DNA from: Baffinella frigidus
Lineage: Eukaryota > Cryptophyceae > Cryptomonadales > Baffinellaceae
Length of the DNA stretch: 11,882 nt
Reading direction: 5' to 3'
Assembly (NCBI GenBank): GCA_026770585.1
Contig: MU646473.1
Span: 383,723 to 395,604 of the forward strand
The notes under the pieces were generated by a model. That model was given only the letters and a program-made list of their open reading frames with translations. It ran no database searches and was not told where the DNA came from. The translations under genes were made by a program, and so were the position numbers. Position 1 is the first letter of the stretch; the number at the start of each line of letters is the position of its first letter. Of this stretch, positions 11,729 to 11,882 are shown piece after piece.

Positions 11729-11790
11729 ATCCCTTGACTTCGAACAGCCTCTCTATCTCTCTATCTCTCTATCTCTCTCTCTCTCTCTCT
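11729..11790 (+). repeat. anchor motif copy 4 plus (CTAT/CT)n microsatellite
   Basis: ATCCCTTGACTTCGAACAGC is followed by CTCTATCT units turning into pure CT. Confidence 0.85.
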
Positions 11791-11831
11791 CAACCCTAAA
11801 CCATTAACCCTGATCCCTTGACTCCGAACAG
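11791..11831 (+). repeat. short CCCTAAA remnant plus anchor motif copy 5
   Basis: CAACCCTAAACCATTAACCC leads into TGATCCCTTGACTCCGAACA and then G, after which the C run begins. Confidence 0.75.

Positions 11832-11882
<51 letters not shown>
11832..11882 (+). repeat. 51-base C run at the window end
   Basis: The window ends in an uninterrupted run of 51 Cs following anchor copy 5. It occupies the place taken by a (CT)n tract in the other copies. Such a run may be a real homopolymer, but it could also be a sequencing or assembly artefact at a contig end. Confidence 0.9.

Overview
The window looks like a repeat-rich, probably subtelomeric, stretch of a eukaryotic nuclear genome. Nothing in it resembles a bacterial operon. 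It holds several tracts of the TTTAGGG/CCCTAAA telomere repeat and their degenerate variants, many short foldback (MITE-like) elements, (CT)n-type microsatellites and minisatellites, and only small islands with coding character. TTTAGGG telomeres are known from green plants, many algae, dinoflagellates and chromerid algae. The mix of very GC3-rich coding islands, foldbacks and interstitial telomere tracts would fit an alga of the chromerid or dinoflagellate sort, but that is an inference and the species cannot be fixed from sequence alone.

Layout. 1-1200: degenerate telomere-like start, a direct repeat, a 27-bp-arm foldback (285-422), copy 1 of a ~135-bp dispersed repeat (517-647) and a nested foldback complex (798-1117). 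1319-1910: a 195-bp unit duplicated in tandem, with the second copy split by a ~203-bp terminal-inverted-repeat insertion (1556-1758), so empty and filled sites lie side by side. 1970-3000: copy 2 of the dispersed repeat, a coding-like fragment (2109-2282), another foldback (2294-2631) and two TTTAGGG tracts. 3041-3900: an in-frame 36-nt minisatellite, copy 3 of the dispersed repeat, and an inverted pair. 3839-4946: CCCTAAA tracts, oriented head-to-head with those at 2751-3000, joined to or splitting fragments of an unrecognised gene family. 5117-5478: hairpins, including a perfect 46-bp palindrome at the centre of nested inverted repeats. 5550-8002: possible coding remnants, foldbacks, a 40-bp inverted repeat framing 6458-7114, microsatellites, and a complete 160-bp MITE (7843-8002). 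8537-9620: an array of ten related modules, each opening with the 9-mer TTTAGGTCC. 9830-10849: the only convincing gene, a CCHC zinc-knuckle protein (10115-10717, +) whose 3' end runs into a MITE that supplies its stop. 10940-11882: a ~300-bp (CT/CG)n-rich tandem duplication, then CCCTAAA tracts and microsatellites, each microsatellite preceded by the same ~20-bp anchor motif, ending in a 51-base C run.

There is no pathway in which the genes cooperate. The window is best read as a record of element insertion, segment duplication and telomere-repeat capture around fragments of multicopy genes, with one zinc-knuckle gene broken or terminated by a MITE.
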